Positions 14,270-26,007 of a DNA stretch of 64,000 nucleotides are shown here, piece after piece. Where the stretch lies: the NCBI GenBank assembly GCA_964304625.1, contig OZ199839.1, positions 5,828,001-5,892,000 on the forward strand, in the 5' to 3' direction. The first letter of the stretch is position 1; each line of letters opens with the position of its first letter. The translations under genes were made by a program, and so were the position numbers. The notes beneath the pieces were generated by a model. It did no database searches. It was not told the origin of the DNA and saw only the letters and a program-made list of their open reading frames with translations. This DNA comes from Kudoa neothunni (taxonomy: Eukaryota > Cnidaria).

Positions 14270-14580
14270 GAAAAAAATATAATCTAGTTTTTTTAATGAT
14301 CGAAAAATCTTGTATTATTGCTAAAGGTATTTAAAGAAATGATTTTATCAGATCTCAACAATATGAGCCAGTGGTTTATTAACAAAAAACAGGAAGGTTT
14401 TTATTTTATTAAAATAATGCTCATATTGTCCTTAATCGATCGATTATTTCGAAAACATCCAGCTCCTAATTCTATCAAAAATATTGCGTGTGTGGTGCAA
14501 CCAATTTATCTGGGAATAATTCATCGCATAAAAGCCAATTTGAGAAAGTATTGTGCGTAAATATTGCTATTCAGAGAGAA
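14270..14580 (+). mobile_element. Tigger-like transposase fragment
   Basis: The frame at 14,318-14,560 ends VVQPIYLGIIHRIKANLRK, which corresponds to the PLDQG-I-x-x-x-K-A-x-Y-R-K segment of the Tigger/jerky DDE domain, preceded by a decayed linker. Compared with the 8.36-kb copy (RPLDQGIIHWFKAAYKR) it is an independent, older relic. No TIRs were found. Only about 250 bases are recognisable. Confidence 0.5.
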
Positions 14581-15131
14581 GGACACAAAAATATTTAAAT
14601 ATGCCGTATTCGATTGTTAAAATACGTTAAAATTGGTTGGGAAATTGTTACGGTTAAAAAATTAGTAATTGAGTTAATAATCCGCCTATTTTCAAACAAA
14701 AATAATTTGTTCTTTCTTCATTTTTATTGAAAAAATAGCAGGATAATACTTTAAGGTAATGTGATCATAAAATAACATTATAAAGTAATTAATGGAAAAA
14801 TTTGAATATTCGTATATGTAGATAATAATGTGTAAAGATATTATTTTGTTGGAGAAAATAAAATTTTACATTGAAATTAAGATTATCAAGGTAAATCTAC
14901 TTTTTTGGGTGAAGATATTGATCTCATACACAACGATGAAATTGCTACAACGTTTCAAGTATAAAATGTTATAAAAACGTATGTCATTAAGGATCCTATT
15001 AATTATTATCTGTACTTCAAGGTAAAGATGTCTTACGTGAAATTATTAATAAATTAATAAAAAATTATAATGTATATAAGTAATTTTGTAAGAAATGTTA
15101 AATTAGGAGTTATTAGGCGTGCGTTGATGAC
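14581..15131. other. AT-rich spacer
   Basis: No gene or repeat recognised; simple AT-rich sequence leading up to the perfect hairpin at 15,132. Confidence 0.5.
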
Positions 15132-15198
15132 TCGATATTGCGTAATGTTTTGCTAGAGCGTTATTTTAACGCTCTAGCAAAACATTACGCAATATCGA
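15132..15198. repeat. perfect 32-bp inverted repeat with 3-base loop
   Basis: Left arm 15,132-15,163 and right arm 15,167-15,198 are exact reverse complements over 32 bases, separated by TTT. The arms start TCGATATTGCGTAATG and contain GCTCTAGC, so they are richer in GC than the surroundings. A perfect palindrome of this length is either very young or maintained. It lies about 300 bases upstream of the start of NTPDase-like copy B. It could be a tiny foldback MITE, a hairpin RNA precursor or a replication-generated snapback. Confidence 0.9.
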
Positions 15199-15502
15199 AA
15201 CTCGACTGTAATTTGAAAATTCCAACACATTATAATAAGATAATGTCTATTTATTTTATTATATCATGATTGCCATATAAGTCCTTTGATAATTATCATT
15301 GTTATAGATAATAATTTTTTGTTGTTAAGGATTTTTAAAATCACTAATAGAGAGTGCAGTAAGTTAAAAATAAATATCTATTACAAATTTCACAATAAAA
15401 TATAGTGATGATCTCACAATATATTCCTTAATTTTTCAATAACTCAGTAAACAACACTTAATCGATCCAACGTATTATTGAAAATAAACATAGTTTGTTA
15501 TG

Positions 15503-18500
15503 ATGGAATGGACATTTAAGCATCTGGTCTTTTCTTGTATCACAATCTGTATTTATGTGACAGTAAGGGAACCCAAAAACGCCAACCAAGTATTTCTTAT
15601 GGTGTCATCATTAAAAATTTTTTAAACCAATACCTAAAAAGTTTGGCGTGATCGTATACAAGACTATCACATCTGCCTGGTTTATTTGTTATGAAAGGAA
15701 AAATTTGGACAATAATCCAAAGAAATGGTTAACACCGCTCACACCTACAAACAACCATTGTAAAAGTAAGAATGTTTAATTTTGTATGTTAAACTATCTA
15801 TTAAATACATAATTTATAACATATAATACATAATAAAACTTTTTTTTATCCAAAATCCACAACCCAAACGCTCTCATCACAAAATAGGAGATATAGAAAT
15901 TAAAATATTAGAATTTTTTAAAGGTTTTACTAATTTTTATCTAAATACTATATATCTAATAAAATATTTAGTTATTTATAATCGTTTCCTGACAGATACA
16001 TTAAGTATAATAATGAGACAGTTAATAAACAACGCAAGCTATATTAAATTATATAGTACAATTTAGTAATTTCATCTAAATAGATTTTGTGAAAATGAAA
16101 ACATTCGAATATTAAGAGTAGGTATAATTTTGCTTATTAGGTTATATAGGTTATTAATTAATTGGTTTATATCAAAATAATTAGACTGATTTTACCACTC
16201 CAAAATTTAATTCTCTTCATTAGTTAATATATATCAATCTTCTTTTTGCGTATACATTGAAATAATTTAATTTTTAACGCAAAATATTTAATAACTATTT
16301 TTATTTAATTAATTATAATATCTAAAGATGGCATTAAACCATAATATAATTAAGACAAAAGAAGTTAATTATTGAGGTAACATCATTGAATCACTAAAGA
16401 AAACTTTTCTTGTATAATAATTATTCCGAGTTTTGTATGGTGAATTCAGGATTGTAATATTTTTAAAGTATGTAAAAAATCATATATGCTTAATTAATGA
16501 GAATCTGGTCTGAATAAATATGTATTAAAACTTCCCATAAATTATATTTTTAGATTGCGCCCGCTTAAAACAAATTTTCCCATTTTCAGTCCAGCATCTA
16601 ATTAAATTCATAATTTAACCATGATGAATTAATTAGATCTAGTTTTTCAAAAGTGGAACATTATTAATCTGGAATATCATTTAAAAAATTTAAAATTACG
16701 ATATGTTCAACAAAATTCTAATGAATACTCTAATATAATTTTTTCAGTGAATACTTATGTCTAAGATAAAATTTTTGTGGAGTTACTCTTTAGAATTTTA
16801 GTCAAATTTAAGATGATAAAACATTTTTTGTGTAAATTTATTTAATTAGAATATAAATTAACCTTTTAAGTAACAATTAATCAGACCCCCTCGGAGCATA
16901 ACTGGGGTCCATTTGGAACCTTGATTTTTTTTCGCGATTTCTTTTAATAATAGTGTTTCTTATCAATATACTAAGTAACAATTTTAAGAAATATTTTGTT
17001 CGTTAATAATTTATCGTTTTGTTCTTCCTAACGCATCCGCCTATATGCAATGTTCCTATATAAATAGGATGGCAGATTACTTTAAAATGATTGATACTGG
17101 AATACGTTAGTATCTCCACAAACACATAATGTAGATGCTGGATCTGCTAAAAGGAAAAATTTTGAGCTGTATTTTGTTGGCTTATATTTTATATATTGTA
17201 TAAAAGAGCAATTGCCTCTAGAAGAAACCAAAATGCTCATCACGACATATATTTTCCCCGTGGTTACAATTTTTGTTCATCACCTTAACCTAAATGTCCC
17301 ATATTTCTCTAACTGGGGAAAATTTATCATTTAGCTATCATTCCTCCGTAGTTTCTGCTTTATTAAAGTGGAACGCTCTTGTTAGTTGCTTGAATCTGTA
17401 CGAGGGAAAAAGATCTTGTATATTCCCCCTACCTTCGTCACAACTAAACATTTCAACAATAGGCTCCTGGATATCCTTATGGATAGTTATGTACAATAAA
17501 GATCCAATGAAACCATGCATTTCATCAACATAAACATCCTTCAGTTATTTCCATAATAATTCTTATCGCATTGATTGGTATATTTAATTGTTCGTTCCAT
17601 TATTTCCATCGGGAAGAAATGATGAAAACATCCTGCAATACCAAAGGTCCTTCTGATTTATCAATGTGGTACATAGTCATATCTTTAAGGAAATTCATTT
17701 TATTTTCTTCCACCACCTTGATTTTCTTTGGTTCGATTGCTCTCTATAAATCGTTGTTTATGTTTACAAGCGAATCTTCTCTTCGTCGCATACGAGATTG
17801 GTATCATTCTCATCGTTGATAGTACCCTTCAAGCGCACTAGGTCGGGTGTTTATTTTTCATTAGTATCAATACTATCCTTGCTACTTTTCCCAAAGAAAT
17901 CCATGCTTACACAATAGAAATTTACACATACGAAGGTGCGTGGTGCTAAATTATTTGTTAGATTTTGGTATGTAAAATACGGTTAAATTCAATTTTCATT
18001 TACAAATTAATATAAATAATAATATATTATTAATATATCAAAAAAAATTCTGAAGTCAATTTGGACCCCAATTATACTGTGAAGATGTTTTTGTTTTAGA
18101 ATTTGTTATGACGCCTGAAAATTCCAGTAAATCTAATCCTCTCAAGATAAATGTGATTTACGAGAATGGAAGAGGGTTAAATTCTAATTATTACATAACG
18201 ACTGGGAAAACTGGATGATAATCTCGTTTGAGGTCCAAATGGATCCCAGTTTATTTAGAAGGCTAAACTAATATTATTATTCATCTGTATAATTAAGTAT
18301 CAATGGACAATAATTATTGTAAGAGATTAAAGATATAAAAAACAAATTATAAAATTAAATAAAGTCAGTTGTATTGAAACGTTATTTCATTGTATTATGA
18401 AATTTATAGTACATATGATAAAAATATTTGATAATAATAGTCAAAATTTGTTTAAAGTCATAGACATTATTATCATTAATCATAATTGATTTTATTTTTT

Positions 18501-20428
18501 TAAGTACGTAAGTCAAATTTAATATAATTTTAACTAGATAAAATAGTTTAAAAAGATATTTTGTAAAACTGTTATATTTAATAGTCAGAAAATATAAAAG
18601 TATTAATTTTTATTATTAATATACCTTATTAGAGTTAAATGCTTAAAATCTGTAAGTGATGTAAACATTTCACATAAGGAAATGGTCATGTTACGTTTTT
18701 TTTTACATAAATTAGTCGTTGAACTGGATTTATTATTGGATTATTCAAGATTACTATAACAAGAAAAAATGCCTCATCTCTGCTGTTAGTCACTGCAAAT
18801 GGAATAAGACTGAACCATACGAAATTGCGGTAAGCTTTGTCTATTCTGTGTATTTTAGACACGAGTATAATCAATGTTGCGTTGTCGTATTTAATTTTGC
18901 CATTTTTAAAGGATTATTAAAAATGGGGAATTTGAATTAATTTTGAAAAATGATTCACATTCGATACAACCTATTAAAAATGCTAAGCCGTTCCTACTTC
19001 AACAAGTGAAAATTGATGAAAAGATGAGTGCTTTGGTAGAACTCTTGAAGCATAACCACAATTTAATCCACACAGTAATTTATTCGTTCCTGTCCGAATA
19101 GTTAATAGATTGCCGCAAGCAAGCAAACCTAAAACCATTGCTTTATTTTTCATCAATGGGTGTTTTTATGGGATTGTTCACAAGAAATCCTAATCTATAT
19201 GACGACTGGGTGGTGGAAAAAATTTACTATCGAGCAGAAAATTTTTGTGGCTGCCGTCCTATAATTTTTATTGCTTGGGCGCTCATAAACTAAAACAAGC
19301 AACCTATCATGTGTTAGCTCAAGTATAATGATTGATTATGTTATTTTTATAATTGTCTCCCAATAAAAAGGATAAAAGTCGTTCCAAAACAGCCTCCCAC
19401 GGGAAAATATTCCATCCTTGTATTATTGATGGATATTCCGACGTGTTTAGTTCGAGTATGTTAAGCAAGACATGCTTTGCAAAACCTTTACGTAGGTATC
19501 GAGTTAAGTTTGTCGGAAAATACGATTTTGAAAGTATGCGAATCATTAATTCATCGCATATTCTACGCTGATGACCTTTGTAATGAAAACAGTCACTGCA
19601 ACTTTTCCACTGTCAAAAATAAAATTTATCTTGAACAGCATTAATAATATACAGGTTGTTATATTTAAAAATTTGACAACTTAATGATTTCGTAAGATTT
19701 ACAACGAATATTTCCACGTTTTCAAAAGAGGAGAACGAAGGCTTTTCAGCTTCACTATTACAATACCTGGCTAATCATTGCCAAAGAACCAAACCAAATT
19801 CACGAATGGTATTTAAATTTTCCTCCATTTTTTATGATGTGTTCAGCATGAGAATATTAGATTCCACAAATGTTTCCAACTAAATATTATATATGCTGCA
19901 ATACGAGATAAAAAGATAATTCCTGTAAATGTTGTTATGTCCCTTGTACAAATGTAAATTAATTATATTTTTCTTTTGTATTTAAAGAATGAATTTAGTA
20001 CCTCGGACATATTTTATTCACTTAAGGAGTATATACTCTTTGACCCTCTATATAGTTCTCTTTCGAATGGAAGGGAAAATGAAACAATGTAACTATCATT
20101 ATTGAATTAGTAATGTATTATTTAACGAGTAGGACCCCAAAATCTCTCTTAGCCGGCGAAAGCCTCACCAGCCAAACCATTGAAGGTTACTCTCAAGTTT
20201 TAAAACAATGCTGATCCATTTCCTTAATTTTCGTTTCTCTAGCTAAGAGTTATATAAAACTGAGTGGAGCTAAAATAAAAATAAAGAGAACCAACTCATC
20301 TATTACACTCCCATAAAATAATAATTGTCACACTGGTTTGTTTTATTTCCATAACACTTATAGTTTCCATTTTATTTTGTTTAAAGGAAATTATTGGAAT
20401 ATTTCAGAGCATGCAAAATCAACTATAG
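15503..20428 (+). pseudogene. NTPDase-like copy B, interrupted by a piggyBac relic
   Basis: Begins with a signal-anchor exon (MEWTFKHLVFSCITICIYV... at 15,503), then an intron opening GTATTT and ending AAAAAG, then an exon at about 15,652 reading FGVIVYKTITSAWFICYERK, which occupies the position of the family's first apyrase motif (usually YGxVIDAGSSGTR). Further blocks: HCKWNKTEPYEIA (about 18,790), VKIDEKMSALVELLKHN (about 19,010), GLFTRNPNLYDDW (about 19,170), HPCIIDGYSDVF (about 19,420), VKFVGKYDFESMR then ENSHCNFSTVKN (to about 19,620), KCFQLNIIYAAIRDKK (about 19,870), and a C-terminal helix VTLVCFISITLIVSILFCL ending at a stop at 20,426-20,428. A piggyBac relic occupies about 16.9-18.3 kb. 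Several frame breaks remain that short introns do not explain, so it looks like a pseudogene. Homology to copies A and C is clear by eye; the NTPDase name is moderately sure. Confidence 0.6.
16886..18263 (-). mobile_element. piggyBac-type relic with transposase remnant
   Basis: On the minus strand, 17,338-17,520 encodes IQEPIVEMFSCDEGRG and LTRAFHFNKAETTEE, matching the piggyBac stretch where the element's P-I-...-M-S-x-x-R-F-...-L-R-F-L-H-F-N-D motif lies. The flanks carry inverted copies of a piggyBac-type end: CTGGGGTCCATTTGGA near 16,902 and its inverted counterpart GGTCCAAATGGATCCCAG near 18,232, with a TTAA-like site just outside each. Degenerate throughout. It sits within NTPDase-like copy B, between the first-motif exon and the rest of the gene. 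Confidence 0.7.
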
Positions 20429-20993
20429 AATATATACTTTACGCTAGTTACTGTTTATTGTCTTTTAAAGCCATTTTTTCATCTTTTCAAATTTTATTTC
20501 GGCGTATAATTTAGAATAATTCAAAATAACTTTCGACAAAAATATCGATAATCTTTCATAGTTGATAATTGATATTCTTGTCCTTCCTAATTTGTAGACA
20601 GGGAGAATATTGGCTGTTTCCATATTATACTTCCTATCTTCAGTGCAATCAAAGTTGGATTATCCAGAAAGGAAATTGCTAGTTCCAAATTTCCTATTTA
20701 ATTGTGGTTTGAATGTGTTTAGATCAAAATGATTGTTAATAAAAAAATAACACAAAATTATTACACGGACAAATGAACTTCTTATTAGCACTTATAAAAC
20801 TTGAGTATAAATTAAATTTATAAAAAAAAATTTTCTATTTTAAAATATAATAATTCTTAATTAAAATCAAAAATACAAGGAATATCGCGATTATTTTATA
20901 CAGTAGACAAGAACTACAGTAATGGGTCGATCGTACGTAATCCCACTGGGGACTTCAAAAATGAAATATACTAGATCCTGACGCAGGAACCAG
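20429..20993. other. AT-rich spacer
   Basis: No gene recognised, apart from a 19-codon frame starting MGRSYVIPLG at 20,921, just upstream of the next open frames; it might be the first exon of the feature at 20,994-21,370. Confidence 0.3.
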
Positions 20994-21370
20994 TTGAGAT
21001 TAATATCTTATTTTTTTTCTTTGTATTTTTCAGATAAATATCTTTTGGAATTGTTTATGACTGGAGCTACTTTTTTTGTATTGATGTGGGATAAAATTTT
21101 TTTGGGCAAGGATCAATTTTCCATTCAAACAAAAATTCATAATTTTGTATATTTATATTATTTATGTTTCATTTTTGTGACTATTTTATTAAAATAAGCG
21201 GTTATAATGCTCCAACCTTCGAAGCATATGAAAAATCAAAAATGCGGCTTACTAGTCAAAAATTTTGGAGGACACCTGTCCTATCCCAATACGCATATCT
21301 CGTACTATATGCAATATACTTTACATCGGGTGTGTTTTTTTTGAGTTTCATTATGCCAGTAATATTTTAA
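20994..21370 (+). CDS. hypothetical multi-helix membrane protein, two exons or overlapping frames
   Basis: Two overlapping open frames encode hydrophobic segments: 20,994-21,197 (FMTGATFFVLMWDKIFL and NFVYLYYLCFIFVTILL) and 21,164-21,370 (YNAPTFEAYEKSKMRLTSQK followed by a helix, AYLVLYAIYFTSGVFF). A splice acceptor TATTTTTCAG ends at about 21,031, and an AATAAG near 21,197 could allow the frames to be joined. The hydrophilic stretch between helices is not low-complexity, which favours real coding. No family recognised; it lies between NTPDase-like copies B and C. Confidence 0.3.
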
Positions 21371-22034
21371 TTGCAGAAATATGTTAAACATAAATATTTA
21401 ATTACTAATGATGTTTCTGAGTTTTTTATAGAATGAAATTGTTTTTTTTTGTTTAAACTATGAGCTTAATCATATTATTAAACACCAACAAATCATAATT
21501 ATATAAATATCATCAGTCTACATCTGTAACACAGAATTTTTTCCACATACTTGTTAAATAAAGAAGCGAATTTAAGTTTTTTATTAATGCTCTACTACAA
21601 AAATCAACCAAGTCGATCTTAAATAAATAAATTAATTAATACACACAAATAATGATATTGAAGATTCTCATTTAAAATCTAATTTATTTACGGCTCATTA
21701 TTTATTATTACACTCAATATGGACCACAATATGAAATATTATCTCTGTTGGAATTCTTTTATATTATTTGCTGTATCTCATGTGTTAATCATGATTATTC
21801 TAATTCCTCAGTTGATATTGTTGAAATATGTACTAAAAACCGCAAACAAGATCTAAAACAAGTAAATAGAATATAGACTTAATTCAGATATCTTGAAGAG
21901 TAACAATTGAGATAAATCTAAAATAGAATATGCTAGATTACCATTATTAATAAATTAATGAATCACTTTTCAGCTAACTGACAACTTAAACTTCGTCATA
22001 TAGTTATATTATTGAAGTGCTGAATTCGTGTATC
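21371..22034. other. AT-rich spacer upstream of copy C
   Basis: No gene or repeat recognised. Confidence 0.5.
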
Positions 22035-24164
22035 ATGATATGGACATTTTTGTGTCCTACGAATTTTTATCATATTGGTCAGTGGTCATTCAATTTTTTT
22101 GCCGGAGGAAATAAAAAAATGTAACCTCAATCGAGATATGGAATAAACGATGCAGTTCTGCATAGATTAGAGAGTTTGGAATAGTAATATATAAAAAAAT
22201 GACGACTGCCTGGTTTGTTTGTTATGAGAGAAAATCTATCCGGTATTATACCAAGAGAGTCGAGGAACAAATCAAACTCAAATTCGACTATTGCAAAAGT
22301 AATTCCATTAGCATTGAACAGCTTTAAGTGCCAATCGAATTGAATTTTGGTTAAAAATACCATTTTATTCATATTATCTGTATCTTGTTAACAAAACCCC
22401 CGAAGAATTGGTTCATTGCTTGCATCATACCTAAAAATAATAATTACATTCATATTTATTGCTGTATTAAGTGAAACTAAATAAAAAAGTAAGTAAGTAA
22501 TTTGATAAAATATAATAATTAATATTCAAGATAAAGATATTAATCAAGACTATTTATATGCTGCCTTTAAAGTGTGCCAGTGGAACATTGATGAAGCGTA
22601 TGATATTGTAGTAAACATAGCGTATTCCCTGATCTATATATATATATATATATATATATGAGTACATAAATATATCGATTAATATTAATTTAGTATCTTT
22701 TAAGCTACAATGCATACGACTACAACCAAATATTGGAGAGAAATCTGAAATCGTTAATTCCTATTGGAAAAATTCAAAGAATGACATGTAAGCAGGTGAA
22801 AATTGACGATAGGTTAAGCGGCCTGGTTCAACATATAAAAATAGATACAAGTTTTTCTGTGTGGAAATTGGTCTCATGCATTCCTTCAATAATATAGTAA
22901 TCTACAGAAAACAGACTACAGGCCCTACGTGTATTCGTCAAAAATGGGGGTTATATGTGGGGAAATTCATCAACTCACCTAATCTATATGAAGAATGGAT
23001 GGTGATAGAAATATCGCTTCAAAATATAGTTTACACATCAGTTGTGAATAATTTTTCCTACCTAAGTAGGTATAGAATAATACATGCAACACACTTTGTA
23101 TTATTCCAGGTAGTGTCTATCTATGTTAAATATACGATGATCATTTAGATATCGACTATATAGGAGAAACGTTTTTCTAATGTTGATGGAAGAATTTCAC
23201 ATCCCTGTATTATCAATGAATACACTGATGTTGTTTACACAAATATGCTGAATGAAATGTGCATTGCGAAACCTTCAGAAAAATATCGAGTAGTATTTGT
23301 TGGAAAAATACGATTTGGAAGCTTGTGTGTCTCTAATTCATCACGTACTCCATAGTAATGATATCTGTGGCAGAAACAAAAACTGCAACTTTAATAGTAT
23401 CAAAAATAATCTCTTTAACAACAAAAAATAATGTGATCAAAATATTTTAAAAATTCTATAAATGATACGTTAAATATATTTACAATGATTATTTTGTTAA
23501 TCCGAAACAAAAAAATATTAACGTAAGAGAATCACTGCTACAACATATAAATCAAACTTTTGTCATGGATCAAAAAAATCTAACATTATTAGTAGCCCAA
23601 TGTTTGTCTTTTGTAAATTAGTTTTAATTGTGATTCTAAGAAATTAATTATTTATTTGATAAATGTTTCCAACTCAACGTTATTCATGCGTTATTGCGAG
23701 ATAAATCAATAATATCTGAAGATACTTTGATGTCTCTTGAGTCAATGTAGATCGAGAACATTTTAGGTCTGCTTATTTACATATTTAGTTTTTCAAAAAA
23801 AATCAATTCAAAACTTGAGTATATATTTTTTGATTCACTATCAAGTGAAAAAGAAATTGAAATTATGTAAATAAGATCATATTATCGATAAATGTGTTAT
23901 TTTAATAGAAATAAAGTAAAATCTACTACAATCACGGACACCTCTACCATTGTACCAACTACAGATCTGCTTTCTCGAGTGTCTAAATTCATAGAATTTA
24001 ATGAAACCCAAACCAATCCTAAATTGTGTAACTTCGCCAACTGTACCCATAAAATTACAGTGATAACCTTGATATGCCTTATTGCGATAATTCTGATTGT
24101 TTCAATTTGTTTGTGCATAAAAAATTTGTGTTTATATACAAGGAATCTCCACAGAGATCTTTGA
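22035..24164 (+). CDS. NTPDase-like copy C (GDA1/CD39 family), possibly degenerate
   Basis: Starts MIWTFLCPTNF, aligned with copy B's MEWTF. The exon at about 22,169 reads FGIVIYKKMTTAWFVCYERK, in the place of the catalytic first apyrase motif and matching copy B. Then: CQWNIDEAYDIVV (about 22,575), a TA microsatellite (22,635-22,659), VKIDDRLSGLVQHIK (about 22,800), INSPNLYEEWMV (about 22,970), HPCIINEYTDVVYTN (about 23,200), VVFVGKIRFGSLCVS and RNKNCNFNSIKNN (to about 23,410), NKCFQLNVIHALL-like sequence (about 23,665) and LEYIFFDSLSSEKE. The last junction is well supported: GT at 23,867 to AG at 23,909, about 43 bases, joins in frame to an exon with a membrane helix (KITVITLICLIAIILIVSICLC). 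Expected topology is an ectodomain anchored at both ends. Some internal stops are not explained by introns I could find, so function is uncertain. Confidence 0.55.
22635..22659. repeat. TA microsatellite
   Basis: About twelve TA units. By alignment with copies A and B this lies where those copies have a 29-base GT...AG segment, so it may be an expanded intron tract of copy C. Confidence 0.9.
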
Positions 24165-24565
24165 AATACTCTCGTTATATTTTGTTTTCTTTTTAGTGTA
24201 TTTTTGATGGTTTATATTTTCGTTATATTATTAATTCTTTTTATTGCAAAACTTATCATTTTATCTTTAACCGTCGAAGGATCGTGTGTTGAAAACTTCA
24301 GTATGTGCCCATTGGGAGTCGTTTTTGACCCTATCATTACTTTCTTATTTTATTGTGCAATTGAATCAAAAAGTTATTATTGGAATTATTACTCTTAACG
24401 CATGATATTGTATTTTTAAAATATATGTTTATTATATTTACATTGTTGATAGTTTCTGAAAGTATAATAACGGGGGTTCAATCAAATATAGATAATAAAT
24501 GCACACAAGCGTCCATACTGAAGTCAGGCATGATTTCAGGACAAAATGATTATTCACAAAATTAA
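24165..24565 (+). other. two short hydrophobic frames, possible small secreted or membrane peptides
   Basis: Immediately after copy C are two open frames beginning with hydrophobic leaders: 24,204-24,398 (MMVYIFVILLILFIAKLIIL..., then a Cys pair) and 24,380-24,565, whose internal ATG at 24,425 gives MFIIFTLLIVSESIITG followed by 29 hydrophilic residues. Either could be a signal-peptide exon or a chance AT-rich frame, since T-rich DNA readily encodes hydrophobic stretches. No homology seen. Confidence 0.2.
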
Positions 24566-25370
24566 AAATGAGATTAAATCTGGGTCACGTTTGTAAGTAT
24601 TTGAGTATGTTTATCCATTCAAATAAAACAAATTAAATACGAAAAATTTACAATAGGTTTGTTTAACAATAAATTACATTAATTTATTGTTAAATCCTTA
24701 AGAGAGAACAATTTATTCAAAGATTACATCAATCGAATTCCAAACTACACACCTGCCAATATAAAACATTTTTTATATTTGAGAGATGAGCTAATAGGTA
24801 TCTTGTAGTTATTGCACCGTACATTAGTTTTTCGATCAATATTTCATGAGAAAAATACACCCGTGGTCTTTTCCATGGATCAATGCTTTCCGTCATTTTG
24901 CCGTTTCGCCAATATCAATACATTTATTAAATAGCTCGAAACTATATTATAAATGCGAACGATAATGACCTTTGAAAGTCTGGCACAAATATTCACCGAT
25001 AAGTTACGATGCCCCCCTTGAAGTTGGTACATTTACATTGCAGTTTAGCCTCAAATTATTGATATCGTTATCAAAGGGCATTCCTAAATATAAATTTCTT
25101 CTTAAATTGATAATCAATAAGTAAATAATATGTCGTTGTTTATTTTTATCATTTAATAATTTTACTAAAATGTTAAAACATGAAATGTGGGGAGCATGTT
25201 CTCAATTATACAGGCATTTTTCCTAGGATAAATTTTCATATTTTTCAAAAGCTCGAATTTTTATTGTATTCGAATATATTTTCTAAGGTTAAGTGGATCT
25301 TGTACGGAAATTTATGAGTTATTCATTTTTAAAAGTAAGGTTTACTTAAAATTGAGTCAAGAGAGACCCC
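24566..25370. other. spacer
   Basis: No gene or repeat recognised. Confidence 0.5.
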
Positions 25371-25391
25371 ACTTGGTCCTGGGGAGGTTAA
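25371..25391. mobile_element. piggyBac-type end (right terminus)
   Basis: A GACCCCACTTGGTCC block followed by TGGGGAGG and then TTAA (25,388-25,391). Read in reverse it is TTAA-CCTCCCCAGGACC, a typical TTAA-bounded piggyBac-type terminus. The partner end was not identified. Confidence 0.45.
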
Positions 25392-25833
25392 TTGGTAACC
25401 TTCTGGCATTCCTGATTTAGGTGACTTTGGGTTCGATGAACCCACCTGGATTAATTTCTAGCATTTATTGGATTATATTTTAAGTTGTATTCGCTCAATT
25501 CAATACGTTTTAGATAGGCCTTGCAGGTTTCGACTTACAATTCATGAAAAAATAATTTTAGTTTTCAACGATCAAAACAAATATTGTGACTAAATATGAG
25601 TTAAAGCATGGATGGATCGTTTATCAGACAATCCCATTCTTTCTTTCCAAAATATATAGTTCATTTCCCCCCAAATTCACTATCAATAGTTGGTTTATTC
25701 AGATCTTTGAGTAATTACATACAGTAAATTATATTCACTCGTTAGTTCTCTCTTGTCTTTAGTATGTATTAGGTTGCACAGATCATCAATATTGTCACCT
25801 TCAACCGACAAATGAATGCTTAGATCGATGCGT

Positions 25834-25905
25834 TTAACCCTCGGAAGACGGAACTCGAAAAACTTACGCGTGTGCCGAAGGGGGGCCTAAGGTACCCCAT
25901 AGGTT
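25834..25905. mobile_element. piggyBac-type end (left terminus)
   Basis: TTAA (25,834-25,837) followed by CCCTCGGAAGACGG and a downstream GGGGGGCC...GGTACCCC block near 25,885-25,902. The same TTAA-CCCTC(C/G)GA opening occurs at 52,729, so this belongs to the piggyBac/MITE family of the window. Confidence 0.45.
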
Positions 25906-26007
25906 TTTCAACTTAAATCGCTTGCAGGGATAAAAAATTTGTTTTATCTGGTTATTACTTAGTTTAAATTAAATTAACCACCCAAAACGTGGCGATATTT
26001 AACCAGC

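Noticed and set aside
25385-25445. tRNA-like pattern (TTAATTGGTAACC, then TGGGTTCGATGAACCCA)
   Set aside because: The T-arm loop and stem register do not fit, there is no matching acceptor stem, and the left half is explained by a TTAA piggyBac-type end.
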